A stretch of DNA of 64,000 nucleotides from Rhypophila decipiens (taxonomy: Eukaryota > Ascomycota > Sordariomycetes > Sordariales > Naviculisporaceae), in contig MU858118.1 of the NCBI GenBank assembly GCA_033297075.1, positions 107,094 through 171,093 of the forward strand, read 5' to 3'. Position numbers and translations under genes: made by a program. Shown piece after piece: positions 12,116 to 23,351 of the stretch. Under the pieces are notes generated by a model. It made no database searches, was not told the origin of the DNA, and saw nothing but the letters and a program-made list of their open reading frames with translations. The number at the start of each line of letters is the position of its first letter. Within the stretch, counting starts at the first letter, position 1.

Positions 12116-13111
12116 TTATAAGCCATCTTCCGGATACGTACATACACCCCCTGAATCATCCACAAACATGAAAGTAGGCACAGTCTCACTCTCCACACAG
12201 TCCTTGGCTTCATCAGCAGGAGGAGGTCCATCATCCATCTGCTCAACATAATCGTCAGCGAGCAAAGAAAAGTACCCCTCCCATGTAGCTGGCAGGCGAA
12301 GTACATACTCCAGCGAGACCTGCTTCCAATCCCAGACGTATCCAAAGCCAATAGGCAACCAGCCCGAAGACTTGAACGTGACTTTGAGCGTGAATTCTTC
12401 GGTTCTGACCCGTTCCTTTCTTGGTTTAGGTGGTGTTGGTGCCTTCTTCTTCTTCTTCTTCTCCTCCTCCTCCGTCTTGTCGCCATTATTCTTTGCACTC
12501 CGTCTCTTATCGTAACAATCAGCCACAGAAAGGACTAGAAACATAGGTACCATGAGCCAAAAGAGAAAGTAAAATGCAACAGTATACGCCCTCCTGAATG
12601 GGCCAAAGGTAGCAAATTGTCCCGCGTTCAAGCTGGGAAATAGCCAAATCCTGTCTGCCCAGCCAGCTAGAAATGTAACAGGACGGCTGGTGCTCCATGG
12701 GAACGAGGAAGGGAAGGGCCACTGCCAGAAAGGCAAGATCCATGATATGAGCCAGTGGAGACAGGCCCATTCGAGCGCTCCCAGGTGGGCGAATAGATAG
12801 GCTGTGCCGAGGGCGAGGGGGAGTTGTAAGGGGAGTGGTAAGTCGTCGTCTTTCTTTTGGGGGGTTTTGGTTGAAGGTGAGGTTGGGCGGCCCCAGATGC
12901 GGGAATTGCGAGCTTTGGGCTTGGTGTTGATGTGCTGTTGTGACTTGTATGACCCTGATTGGGGTGCGCTGTCTGTATTCTGCTTGGGATTCTCGGATGG
13001 GATTTTGGTTTCCTCAGGCGAGATGAAGGACGATGAATTTGGTAGCTTGGTCATGGATGTCGGAGAGCCAGGCGCGCAGTGGCCGCAATTGGGACACATG
13101 TAAACCTTCAT
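12116..13111 (-). CDS. Hypothetical membrane protein with N-terminal CPNCG knuckle (paralogue A)
   Basis: Single-exon frame of 331 residues starting at ATG 13111. I do not recognise the family. Residues 1-12 carry a small Cys cluster (MKVYMCPNCGHC) like a zinc ribbon. Residues 13-95 are Ser/Pro/Lys-rich and probably disordered. Hydrophobic segments follow at about 95-135 and 170-200 (RAYTVAFYFLFWLMV), then a Glu/Lys run near 215-230 encoded by a TTC-type repeat, and a soluble C-terminal part with aromatic residues. It lies 640 bp downstream of a same-strand gene with the same architecture; the two share a block around their membrane helix (W[AT]D...FPSL/LPSL...AYTV). I infer an integral membrane protein with a cytosolic metal knuckle. 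Function unknown. Confidence 0.75.
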   Translation of the reverse strand: MKVYMCPNCGHCAPGSPTSMTKLPNSSSFISPEETKIPSENPKQNTDSAPQSGSYKSQQHINTKPKARNSRIWGRPTSPSTKTPQKKDDDLPLPLQLPLALGTAYLFAHLGALEWACLHWLISWILPFWQWPFPSSFPWSTSRPVTFLAGWADRIWLFPSLNAGQFATFGPFRRAYTVAFYFLFWLMVPMFLVLSVADCYDKRRSAKNNGDKTEEEEKKKKKKAPTPPKPRKERVRTEEFTLKVTFKSSGWLPIGFGYVWDWKQVSLEYVLRLPATWEGYFSLLADDYVEQMDDGPPPADEAKDCVESETVPTFMFVDDSGGVCTYPEDGL

Positions 13112-13753
13112 CTTATCTGCGTAAGCTGTGTATTCACTTGATGTGATGTCCTGGGCGCGAGTCCGGATTGCAGAGGAGTTGTAATCAATGACGGTTTTAT
13201 AGAGCCGGTGTAGAAAAGAAAGTGTGAGGTGACATGGTTGCCAGTGGAAAAGTCAAACCCAAAGAATGGGAAGGGGCGTTGAGGCTCGCTCAATGGGACA
13301 AAGTTAAACAAGACCCCATTATACTGGAGAAGTTTACACTTTACACCGCAGCTATGAAATAAGGTATAAGGTTATCTCAATGATGTAATATGAAAGCCTA
13401 AAGGAACGAAAGATACTCGTGGATATGCCATGCTTGTGAATACAGTACAGAGGTTGAGGACCTATAATTTTTGTTCGTGACGATACTTGTCGGGACAGAG
13501 GGAAGCAGATATAGACTAGTATCCATAACACATACCTCGAAAGGGAGGCTGCGATCCTAGTATTAAGAGTAGAGTACGACAAGAAATTCTCCATTCCTCA
13601 CGGTTCCTGTTGTTGATATTTAGGAATATGACCACTACCGAAGAAATCTGACCATGACTGTCCGCCTTAAATAAGCCACGATGGTGGTGTAATTGCTTGT
13701 AATCACTAGTAATTGCTGGAAGATTCTCTGACTTCCACCTGTATTCCTTGTCC
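13112..13753. other. Intergenic region between the paralogues
   Basis: About 640 bp, AT-rich relative to the housekeeping block. It should hold the promoter of paralogue A and the 3' end of paralogue B. I see no gene or repeat in it. Confidence 0.5.
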
Positions 13754-14947
13754 CTAGATGGATCTCTGCTCTTGCTTTTCCCAGGCTGCCTGAATTGATT
13801 CAAGGGCCTTCTTAAACTGTTCCATCTCTTCTTTTATCCGTAGTTGATCCATCTTGACTGGTTCCTCAATGAATTGTTCCATCCTCTCAAGCTCAGGCAG
13901 ACTCCATGCCGTGAATATACCATGCAACACCATGAAAAAGAGACAAGGCCAACAAATCCTTGTCCAGATAGATGTCTTGGAATCACCGCTTGGAGCTGCT
14001 TCAGGCTCATCAGGCCCACGTTCTTCCGTGAACTTCAAAAGTTTCCCCTGATGCTCCAGCAGCGTTTCCCAAGCCCAAAGATAACATATCGCTCTACCCC
14101 TCGTATCAGCTACATACTTAACAATAGTCTCAACCATCTCAAACCGGAATTTCTCTGTCAGAACAAGCCTATTGCCCCATAAAAGATCCAATACGCGATT
14201 CTCGCTAACGGCCACTGACCTCCACAGCTCTGGTGATATCCTCTTCTCCCAGATCATCGACAATCTGCTCTTCTCGTCCTCGCAACAAGCGGAAAGCAGG
14301 ATTTTCCTCGGGTGCGAAAATAAAAAGAGCCTGAATTTATTCGCGAGTCTGGAAAACAGGCGAATAACCCAGATGTCCAACACGATATATAAAGAGACAG
14401 TATATGCTTTGAAGGGTATGGCCCCGTTCCTGAAGTGAGCGAGACTAGGCAAAAGGGGGTAGGCCTTGTCTGTCCAGTGGACTGGAAGATAATAATGCAA
14501 AACGAAGAGGCAAAGGAGGTTGTAGATGAAATGAAAGGTGAAAACGACCACGCGCCTAGAAGCAGTGGATGCGGTAGATCCTTCGAGTTTATTTATCTCG
14601 ACCTTGGCGGCCCCGTTCTCTAGAATTTCTAGAATTTCGTTTGCCAGAGCCAGCTCCAGTCTCTTGGTGCTTTTGTCGTGGGCTGGGGGTAGAGCACCGT
14701 CATAATTCGCCTCGGTGTGTTCTTCGTTGTCTGGTTCCATGTCCGGTAGCACCCTTGTAGCGGGAAGCCCGTTTTTCTCCTCTTCTGAGGCGGTCATCTG
14801 CTTTTTCTCGCATGAACCAGCGGTCTCCTGAGGCGTAGAATATTGTTGAAAGTGCGAAATAGTAGAGGATGGTCCTGGCAGCTTTGAGCTTGGTATGGGA
14901 GAAATAAGGTCGACATAACCACAGTTGGTACACGCGTGGTACTCCAT
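13754..14947 (-). CDS. Hypothetical membrane protein with N-terminal CTNCG knuckle (paralogue B)
   Basis: Single-exon frame. I start it at ATG 14947 (MEYHACTNCGYV), giving 397 residues, because this matches the start of paralogue A; the frame stays open 54 codons further upstream (to 15109). The order of parts is: Cys knuckle (6-9), disordered acidic spacer to about residue 95, a short amphipathic helix, a hydrophobic segment at about 135-155, a second (KAYTVSLYIVLDIWVIRLF) at about 180-200, a long soluble helical part, a third hydrophobic segment near 340-360 and a charged C-terminal coiled-coil-like helix (EEMEQFKKALESIQ). No known family recognised. The pairing with 12116-13111 suggests tandem duplication followed by strong divergence. 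Confidence 0.75.
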   Translation of the reverse strand: MEYHACTNCGYVDLISPIPSSKLPGPSSTISHFQQYSTPQETAGSCEKKQMTASEEEKNGLPATRVLPDMEPDNEEHTEANYDGALPPAHDKSTKRLELALANEILEILENGAAKVEINKLEGSTASTASRRVVVFTFHFIYNLLCLFVLHYYLPVHWTDKAYPLLPSLAHFRNGAIPFKAYTVSLYIVLDIWVIRLFSRLANKFRLFLFSHPRKILLSACCEDEKSRLSMIWEKRISPELWRSVAVSENRVLDLLWGNRLVLTEKFRFEMVETIVKYVADTRGRAICYLWAWETLLEHQGKLLKFTEERGPDEPEAAPSGDSKTSIWTRICWPCLFFMVLHGIFTAWSLPELERMEQFIEEPVKMDQLRIKEEMEQFKKALESIQAAWEKQEQRSI

Positions 14948-16174
14948 CGTGACGGAATAAGCTATGAGATATTTTATGAGGTCAATTGAGACGACGGGGA
15001 AATGACTGAAGGTAGTGGTTCTAAGGGAGAGCCAAGGGTAAATCCAGGGATAGAGTGAGGCTTGAGACAAACTCTGCATAAATTCGCGCCATAGCCAATA
15101 AGAGAGCATATTCTATATACTAATGTTCTCGGGGATCACCGTAGAGAATAGAAACTTTCGAGCAGTTGGTTGTCATTTCATGCTCTGGGTTCCCGTAGGC
15201 GTCCCAAGGGTTATCGCTCAGTGGGCATGATGAGCCTCGCTCCTCAGGCTCTCGGCCTGGATGTCTCCTTCGGAGTTCAGAGGCCCCGAAGAAGCCGCCA
15301 CGACAATGTGAAGAGGTACCTGCGGATACAGATCACAATGTCCATTCAAAACAGGACATCAGAATAGACACTATTGAGCCAAGCTCAGGCCATAAAGCTT
15401 CGATTGTCGAACATTTTCTGGAATAATCTGGTGCATAGAAGCAGTCGACATTTTGGACGCTTCTCAAGCGCAAGATGTTTCTATTGAGCAGCAATTTGCC
15501 AGCAAGGACTGAACAAAAAGTGATGGGCAACAATGGGAATTTGATGAGTCCTGAAACTGGTTCAAAGTCGAATGTGAGTGAACTGGGCAAGAGTGCGGAA
15601 ACACCTAGGAAATCACGGAGACCGTTCATTCTTGACCACGATTTTAATTACTTCAATGCTTGAGGTTGCTTGTCCACTTCCTTGGGTTCACGTGTTCAAG
15701 AATGATGGGATGATCGATCTTGGGGAAAGCTGGGGAAGTTAGCCCGGTACATTCCATATCGTCACATTTATCTAAGTGAGCAAAGTACCGGTCTATCGTC
15801 CGATCTCCTCACGGTGCACGGAGCACACCGGTTCTCCCCACAACTGACCCTTGGCAATCCCTGCTCCAACCGAGGCTCACAAGCTTGATCGCCTGCCGAG
15901 CCAAGGGCTGCCCTTTCCCATTGATGCCCGGTCAGCGGGCACATGTGTATCCAGCAACCTTGGCCGCCAAAAACCTAAACTCCACCGCTTGTTAGATGGC
16001 TGCGCGTCCCGGCCCGAGTTGGATGTTTGTCTTTGAATCGTGACCATTTCCTGCATCATAACCCAATATGGAGCCTCAGTAGAAACCGGAAACACAACAA
16101 ACATCTCGAGTTAAAAACGCCAACGCAACATCTTGCGCACCGAGGTCAAGGCCAGGTCGAAACGAATCACCATA
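14948..16174. other. Intergenic region, orphan pair to PEX26
   Basis: About 1.2 kb between divergent genes. It holds both promoters. Short open frames on both strands (for example 15333-15629 minus) show no domain or splice support. No repeat or RNA gene seen. Confidence 0.5.
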
Positions 16175-17586
16175 ATGGACTCTCCATCGTACGCCGCCCA
16201 TATGGGCTTGTCCAACTCATTCTCCTCGCTCTCCTCCTCGGTCTCATCCGCGCGTGCCACTTCTTCGTCGAGCATATCCAAGACATACCGCCAGGCGTCA
16301 ACCTTATTCCTGTCGCGTCGGCTACCCGAGGCTCTCTCGACCGTTTTACCGTTGATCACTCCACCGCCATCCGACCAGCCGGGAGGCGCATTTGAGCCTG
16401 CTCCTGTTGCCAGAGCGTCCCGGACGACGAGGATAAAGGTCTGGAGTCTGTACCTGACGATTCTGAATGCGATCGTGGAGCTGGACTCGGATGAAGGCAA
16501 GGAGGCATTTGGCACCCAGGAATGGAGGGCTCTTTGCCTCAAGGTCCGCGATGGCGAGGTGTGGGAGGAGGTGGTTCGCAATGGATACCACGGCGTCGAG
16601 GGGGACGTTGATGCCGACGTCGTGATCAACCTGTAAGACCTGATCGCATATCGCCAACATAGACTCAAACTAACGCAAACATCAGAGCAACTCTTCTCCT
16701 CACCCACGCCAAGACCCAGGCCGTGAATCAAAAGCGTCTCGAGAACTATCTCGCGGCGGCAAGGACGCCAAATCTAGACATATCAGACCGCTTCAAGAAC
16801 CCAACCAAACGCCTACAATCCCCCGCAAAGGGCGCATCCAACGGCGCCGATACCCCACGAGATCTCAACGCCCGGGTGAAGATTCTCGAGCTTTACACTT
16901 TACACGCCCTCCCGCGCAACAACGAGTGGGAATACGCCAGAGAATTCATCACCATGAGCGCAGTCCTCGACGACGAACGCCGCGAAGCCTTCCTCCAGGC
17001 CCTCCAAAGCCTACAGGAAGAACAGGAAGAGGCCGAGAGGCGCGAGCAAGAAGAACGCCAACGCCGTGAGGACGCCATCCGCCGGGATATTGAGGAGGCG
17101 CGGCGGTTACGTGCCGAGAACGAAGAGCGCGAGCGCAAGAGGCTGGAAGAGGAGCGGAGGGAAAGAGAGCGACGGCGGCGCGAGGAAACGGGCAGCGAGG
17201 TCGACTACGGCATCGATAAGACACCAAGTATCGGTAGTAGCTCGAGGCCCGGTGGGAAAGGAAAAGTGGCGCCGCCTGCAAGGAAACCTTTGAGCAAACC
17301 AGTTGCGAAATTACCCGCCAAGTCAACCTCGTCATCGTCACAGTCAACCTCCCTGGCGAATAGAGCATCCATGGTCCTAGCTAATATCAGGACATTGGTC
17401 GAACAGCTCAGCATACGATTCCAGACGAACCCCTTTGTACTCTACCGGACCTTGGCCTTTATTATCACTCTCCTCCTGATGCTCAGCCGGCGGAATATTC
17501 GAGAAAAGATCGCGCGCCTTTTGGGGTCGAGCTGGGATAAAGTCAAGGCCACGGCCGGTATGGGTGTCAAAGTCAGCTATATCTAG
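16175..17586 (+). CDS. PEX26: Pex26-type peroxin (tail-anchored Pex1-Pex6 docking factor)
   Basis: Two exons (16175-16632, 16686-17586; donor GTAAGA, acceptor CATCAG) give 452 residues. In filamentous fungi Pex26 (counterpart of yeast Pex15) anchors the AAA ATPases Pex1-Pex6 on the peroxisome so the import receptor Pex5 can be recycled. The N-terminal third is a helical repeat-like region ([28 protein letters not shown]). It is followed by a Lys/Pro linker, a highly charged Glu/Arg coiled coil (about residues 230-290), a Ser-rich stretch and one C-terminal membrane helix (about 400-420, [18 protein letters not shown]) with a short basic tail, as expected for a tail anchor. I chose ATG 16175; the frame is open a little further upstream without an ATG. 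It is convergent with the splicing gene at 18493. Confidence 0.82.
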
Positions 17587-18492
17587 GATACCCCATAACA
17601 ACCGCTGTGCGCGGTCCCCCCATTAATGTCCCACTCCGTCATCCCCATTTTTCAATCGTTTCCTTGAGTTTTACTAATGCCCAGTTTGTTCTGTTGTATA
17701 TATATTTTTGTTCGTTTATTTCACTGTTTGCACGGGGAGCATTTGTTGGTTTTGTGAATTCAGCATTGATATTTCTCTCGTGTTTTTTCTGTCAGTTTGG
17801 AAACCATCCCCTCAACGATATCATATCCCACTACCCATACAAACAAACAAATTCAGGGGTACAAAAGCCGGGTAATATCCTTCTCGGCCGGGACTTGCAT
17901 CTTGCGTTGTCAATATGACAAGACGCCCTGACGTCAAACCCGAATCCCAATATTAGGTAGTTATTTCTATCCCCTGACCCAGGGAATTAGAAAAATCCAT
18001 AGTTTACAAAAACAGAATGAGAATGAGAAACACGATTTGATGTAATTTGTGGTATCTGATGTGATTCAATATCATGTCTTAGTAAATGAACGGACAACTG
18101 CCAGACTTGTTGTAAAGGATATCTAACCTTTCACCCATGAATTTCCATGCTGAGTCGTTCCGCTGATGAAGAGAGCTGTTTTCAGGCAAGAGCACAGTAG
18201 CCTTGGCATCGGTTGTGCCTCACGACCTCGTGAGGCTTCCTTCCTTCATCCCATTACCAAATCCTTTGCTGGAAGGGCCGATATCGACCGGGCCTTGAGC
18301 AAATTCGATAGAAATCTCAGGATATCTTCCCGGTAGAATAGTGTAGTTAGTAGTAGCAAAACGCCCCCGGAGAAAACGCTCGCGGTCGGTCGATCAACCG
18401 AGTAGGAAATCGTCCCGTTGCGAAATGTATCGAGCGTCGGTAAACGGCTTGGTTTCCAAAGAGCAACCAACTCCAGAGGCGTTTTGCTAACA
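17587..18492. other. Convergent 3' region
   Basis: About 900 bp between the 3' ends of PEX26 (plus) and the PHF5 gene (minus). It is T-rich after 17640. Nothing beyond presumed 3' untranslated regions is supported. Confidence 0.5.
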
Positions 18493-18905
18493 CTAGTACG
18501 TCCCCGTCCGATTCGTTTTCTTTTGGTAGAATAACTGTACAACAGAGAAAGGTCAGTCAGCAGCTCATTCAACAAAAGAAATAGGGGGGTTAAGGGGAGG
18601 GAGCGAAAACGTACATCAGTCCTAGAACTACCCAAATTGATAATCTTGGGACACCCATCGCGGTCTTTTTCCAGACGCGTGCATTCGAAGCAGTAAAAGG
18701 CGTCCGAGATGCCCTCGCCGCCGCAGACGACGCACTTGTTCTGGTAGTTGCCGAAGCTGCACTCGTCGCAGATGCGGACGAGCGTCGTGGGCCGCACGTA
18801 GGAATCGCATACTGGGCATTTGCCGTCGCACTTGTCGCAGAGGCGACCGATTGCTATGCCGGATTGCTTGCGGCACATTACTAGGTCTGGGTGGTGGCGC
18901 GACAT
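18493..18905 (-). CDS. RDS3: PHF5-like splicing factor (Rds3/Ini1), SF3b subunit
   Basis: Two exons (18905-18615, 18534-18493; donor GTACGT, acceptor TACAG) encode 110 residues, the same length as human PHF5A. It is a core subunit of the SF3b complex of the U2 snRNP and helps recognise the branch point. The family signature is nearly intact: [62 protein letters not shown] and [11 protein letters not shown]. The paired CxxC motifs form the three-zinc knot. The last exon supplies only [13 protein letters not shown]. It is transcribed away from the pinin gene at 19610, another splicing protein, with 704 bp between start codons. Confidence 0.96.
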
Positions 18906-19609
18906 TTTGGTTTTTTGTGGTAATGTGTTGGTGAGAAGGAGGAGGAGGAAAGCTCGCTTCGGTGTTCAGTTGGAGAGGTTGAGAAGATCGAGAGACGCGT
19001 TGCTGGTTTGGAAATGGAAGGGTGTTTGACCCTGGCTGGACTTGTGTGTATAGAAGCGAGTGTCGTCGGTTCTTGGAGAATGCGTTGCGCGGATGGTGGA
19101 AAGGTATGTCGAGGAGTAATAATAGAGTCCAAACTCAAAGGTTCCTGGACTTTCGTCGTCTGGATTTCTCAGCCATCAGGATTGGTCGGAGTATCAAGTG
19201 TGTGTGGCGTTCCCGCGCGCTGCGGCTCAATTTGGCGACCCAGGCAGCCCAGGACAAGATGAAAGCCGCTAAAAATTTAACGGGCCGTACGTGTGGGGTC
19301 AGCTGCAAGCCGATGATCCAACTTCTTGGTTCGTCAACGGACCCACAAGAGCTTTTCCCCGAATCCGCTGTCAGAGTCCAGCGTACTTTGAATGTCGTAC
19401 AGTATCGCGTCAGCTGCATATATTTTCGTGTACAGCAATTCCAGATATTTTGCTCGTCGCTACATCCCCCAGCCAGGATTTACCGAAAAAGAAATAAACC
19501 CCCAGCACCGATCGGCACAGGCAGCAGACTGCCAACGGTTTGGGAAATCGACAGAGTCTTGCTCCAGCCAAGTCCTACCAAGCAAAAGTCGTGCACCTAC
19601 CGGTACAAG
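18906..19609. promoter_or_regulatory. Shared divergent promoter of RDS3 and pinin
   Basis: 704 bp separate the two start codons, which point away from each other. The plus frame upstream of 19610 is open from 19022 but is not protein-like and contains promoter and leader sequence, so I do not extend pinin into it. I see no well-defined TATA box. Confidence 0.5.
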
Positions 19610-20734
19610 ATGACGGACCCTACCGAGGGTAATGCCCTGAAGAGGAAAGCATCGCGCTCGCCATCAGTCTCAGAGGTGCCGCCCGTCAAAAAAGAGGACG
19701 AGGACGCCGCCGAGGGGAATTCTAATGGCAACGCGAAAAGCCCCGTCAACGAGAAATCCGAGATTGTAAACACACCAGCACCCGTTGGAAAGCGAGTAAA
19801 GCTAGGCCCAGAATTACCAGCCGACCTCTGCGAGCCGACCCCAACCCAGACCCCAGCGGCCACCGAGTTTGGTCGTAAATCACCAGAGCAGGCACGGAGA
19901 GCGTCTGGATCCTCGGCACGTGTGCCTGAACGCCCCACCGGGCCTGGGGCAGCTCGCAGAAACATGGCGCCGGACGACAAGGGCCGTGTAAAACGGTTAT
20001 TCGGCGGTGCTCTCGGAATACTGAGCCAGACACAATCCAGCCCGCATAAGAAGAGGAAGCAGGAGGTCGACCGCCGTCAGCACGAAAAATTGCAGAAGGA
20101 ACGACATGATTTTGACAAAATTAGGGTCGAGAAGCTAGCCAGCCGCACGGCCATCCGTGTCAAAGAGCAAGAGAAATTCGAAGAACAAAGGGTACGGATC
20201 ATTACAAGGGTGTCTCCTCATTTCCTTATTTCAGGTTACTAACCAGTATCGACATCACAGATGGAAGCCCGCCATTCACGAATGCTCGCCATGGCACGCA
20301 GCCTGAGGACCAGGAGCGAGCCAAAACTGGTACGTGCTCTGGCTTGCCCCAACTATTAGTCAAGTAGCAGGTGCTGATATACTTGCACCATCTAGTACTA
20401 CCAGCCGTGGCAGCTCACCGACGAGCAAGAGGACATGATCGACGACCAAATAAAGGCGGCCAAAGAGACGATAGAGAGAGAGCGCCGAGAATTCCGACGC
20501 AAAAGAGGCATCCCTACTGAAGACCACAGCCACTCCCACCAAGAGTTCGACGCAGAGAAACATGGCAGTCTATCCTTTAAACCAGGTACGGCTGGCGAGC
20601 GTAAGAACTCTTTCCAAGATACTAATCGCGGGACCCTTCCTGCCCATGATCCGTCAAACATAACCAAGATTAAGGACTCTGATGATAACGGAGAAGAAAT
20701 GGTATCCTATAAGGAGGATACAGTTATCTACTAA
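19610..20734 (+). CDS. Pinin/SDK/MemA-domain protein
   Basis: Three exons (19610-20191, 20261-20329, 20396-20734) in phase 0 give 329 residues. Pinin proteins are nuclear, associate with spliceosome and exon-junction components and influence splicing. Residues 1-110 are disordered and rich in Ser/Pro/Lys/Glu. The pinin/SDK/MemA core begins near RRNMAPDDKGRVKRLFGGAL and runs through a basic and acidic coiled coil (KKRKQEVDRRQHEKLQKER). It ends in YYQPWQLTDEQEDMIDDQI and a Glu/Arg helix, the typical end of the domain. The C-terminal 60 residues are again disordered. ATG 19610 (MTDPTEGNALKRK) is chosen as the first ATG in a protein-like context. The 69-bp middle exon is well supported by GTACGG/GTACGT donors and CACAG/TCTAG acceptors. 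Confidence 0.88.
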
Positions 20735-22256
20735 CTTGACCCACCCTACGGTATCTTTGAGTCTCCCCATCCCCCTTGCTCTTTTTCTTTTGCTTTAACT
20801 GTCGCCTTTCTCTTCTTCCTCTACAGGACTTTTTGCCTTACTTTCGGCTTGCCCCAGTCTGGCGTGGCGTTTTGTTCGCGGACAATGTTCGTCACTCATG
20901 GTCAATACGGAGCTTGGCCCGCCATGGCATTGGCAGGCAACAGCCACTCGCCTTTGGCTGTATGATATATACTGAAGTCGGTACGATACTATCGTTTCAT
21001 GAAGTATACTTGGGGTACGGAGGAGTGGCTAATTCAGACCCAGTCATGGAGGCTCACAGGCCAGGAGTACTGTCCTTCATGCTGGTACAGGGTGGCATCA
21101 TTAGTGTAGGTAGTGATTTTTCCCGTTATGTTGATGGAGAAGGACAACTTGTCATGGAACCCTGTGTCAGCTGTATTGCTCCTTCCTAGCGTTGCATCGA
21201 GACCATAAGTCGAGCGGATGATAATAATCATAGACACCCAAAAACATCTTCTGAGGTGATTTGGTAGCCATTAGAAAACAACAGTATGATCGTATCAGAT
21301 GTATCAAAGAGTACGCAGACTCTCTTAAACTGTATCTCGGCGAGCGAGCTTGTGAGTGGAAGCTTCAATTATGATGTCATTGGCAGCATAAATACTTGTA
21401 GGCGAAACAGCTCTGACCTGGTAACCCGAGTAATAGTCAACAAAAAAAAAAAACCAAAAAAAAAAAGCGGGTTCAAGTCAACGAACGACGAAAAATGCAG
21501 CAAAACATCCACATGCCAAACTGATGATCATACGTTGGACATGTACTGCACCCATCTTCAGCTGCTGATCAATGGTCTAGACTTGGTGCACTTGCCTCGG
21601 GTCCGGTACTTGGCCGGCAGTTGAGCGAGTGCGAAGCTTCCATTTCAGCCGTGAGAGGGGCCGATGGAGCCGCAGAGCTGACAATTACGTACGTACACCG
21701 CAGTTTTGGAACACGAACAAACGTACAACTCGGAGGAGAGAGTTTTGGTCGATTCGGTTAGAGTTGACCATGGAATATATTTCCAAGTTGGGAGTGCACA
21801 CCGTGCATTCGTCTTGGTCCGTTGGTCATCCAGTTATGCGGCTCATGCATCACGAACGGCAAGCCGAGACGACCCCTGTAAGGCTGGGCCGACCGGTATA
21901 TTAACGTAGGATCGTGGACGTCACTCGATAACCATCTCTAGAGTACAGGAACTCTGGGATACCTACAGCTAAGAACATCGTCAGTAGCACAATACTCCGT
22001 AGAGATACTGAGTTGGTCTTTCATGGTAGTATTGTCAGCCAGCCTCCGAGTCATTTTTTAAGGAGGTCCCGTTACTTGGGCGACCTTACCCCACTCTCGC
22101 CTAGAGCTCTCAGCTCCTTTTCTTTTGCGCAGAAAAGACCCAACGGCCTCCTAACTTGTATATAGGTATTCTCTTCCCCCTCCTTCCTCACTTGAGCATC
22201 GTTCCCTCCCTTTGCTGCAATTATAACACTCCACTTCCTGGACTACTACTTGCACC
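20735..22256. other. Intergenic region, pinin to epoxide hydrolase
   Basis: About 1.5 kb. An open frame at 20776-21189 lacks domain or splice support and is probably 3' untranslated sequence of pinin. An A-rich run lies near 21440-21466. The last 120 bp form a CT-rich core promoter for the next gene. Confidence 0.5.
22159..22164 (+). promoter_or_regulatory. TATA-like box of the epoxide hydrolase gene
   Basis: TATATA lies about 93 bp before ATG 22257 and is followed by CT-rich stretches, the usual arrangement of a filamentous-fungal core promoter. Assigned by position only. Confidence 0.35.
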
Positions 22257-23351
22257 ATGTCGTCTCCCGCCGACAAAATCACCCCCTCCGACCCGCGCGT
22301 AGAGCACCGCACCTACACGACCAAGTGCTCAGGCGTAAAATACCACTACCTCCTCGCCGACCCAAAAAAGTCCACCGGTGTCGAAGCAGCAGGCACAGTC
22401 CTGCTCATCCACGGCTGGCCAGACCTCGCCTACGGATGGCGCTACCAGATCCCCTACCTCCTCTCGCTCAATCTGCGGGTCGTAGTCCCCGACATGATCG
22501 GCTACGGCCAGACCGCTGCCCCGCAGTCGTTGCCCCTCTACAGCACAAAATCCGTCAGCGACGACATGGCCGAGCTGATGGCCAGATCCGTGCTCGCCAA
22601 CAGCCCCAACAAGCGCTTCATCCTGGGCGGGCACGACTGGGGCGGATTCTTTGTCTGGCGAATGGTCCTCTACTACCCTTACTTGATCCAAGGCGTGTTT
22701 AGCGTCTGCACGCCGTACAGTCCGCCCCGGGAGATGGAGCTCGATCTGGAGGCGATTACCAAGTTTGTGCCGAATTTCAAATATCAGCTGCAGCTCGCGA
22801 GCGGCGTGGTGGATGATCATGTCAGCACGAGAGAGAGGCTGGCTAAGTTCTTTAATGCCATCTACGGCGGGCGCACGCCGGAGGGAAAGACGGCGTTTAC
22901 GTCGGAGAAGGGGATTGATTTTGACGCGTTGGAACAAGTTGGCCCGTCGCCGTTGCTTTCGGAAGAGGATGTCGCGTTTTATGTCGACGAGTACATGCGC
23001 CACGCGGAAGAAGGAGACGGAGGAGACAAGCCGCTTAGGGGGCCGTTGAACTGGTACAGGACTACAAAGCTCAAGTGGGAGGAGGAGTTACCGCTTGCGC
23101 AGGCCAAGGTCGGGACGGTGGAAAAGAAGATTCCGAATCCCGCGCTGATGATTAATGCGAGCAAGGACGTTGCGCTGCCGCCTAGTATGAGCATGGGCAT
23201 GGAAAGGTTCTTTGAGAATTTGAGTGTCAAGGAGGTCCCGACTAGTCATTGGGCGCTGGTGGAGGATCCGGCGGGTGTTAATGGGTTTATTGGGGAGTTT
23301 GTGAAAGGGGTGCTGGAGAAGGAGGGGGGTGCTATCAAGGCTTCTATTTGA
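22257..23351 (+). CDS. Alpha/beta-hydrolase, epoxide hydrolase type
   Basis: Single exon, 364 residues. Soluble epoxide hydrolases open epoxides to vicinal diols using an Asp nucleophile. The HGWPD oxyanion motif is at 52-56. The nucleophile elbow GHDWGG is at 125-130 with Asp127 where esterases have Ser. The acid is probably the Asp of NASKDVALPP (about 303), and the His is in TSHWALVEDPAG (about 332). A cap region of about 150-270 includes aromatic and Tyr residues that may activate the epoxide. There is no signal peptide, so it is probably cytosolic. The start MSSPADKITPSD follows a CT-rich leader with a TATA-like box. It is convergent with the CRIPT gene. The natural substrate (fatty-acid epoxide, xenobiotic or secondary metabolite) cannot be told from sequence; other alpha/beta hydrolases such as haloalkane dehalogenases share the Asp elbow. 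Confidence 0.88.
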   Translation: MSSPADKITPSDPRVEHRTYTTKCSGVKYHYLLADPKKSTGVEAAGTVLLIHGWPDLAYGWRYQIPYLLSLNLRVVVPDMIGYGQTAAPQSLPLYSTKSVSDDMAELMARSVLANSPNKRFILGGHDWGGFFVWRMVLYYPYLIQGVFSVCTPYSPPREMELDLEAITKFVPNFKYQLQLASGVVDDHVSTRERLAKFFNAIYGGRTPEGKTAFTSEKGIDFDALEQVGPSPLLSEEDVAFYVDEYMRHAEEGDGGDKPLRGPLNWYRTTKLKWEEELPLAQAKVGTVEKKIPNPALMINASKDVALPPSMSMGMERFFENLSVKEVPTSHWALVEDPAGVNGFIGEFVKGVLEKEGGAIKASI

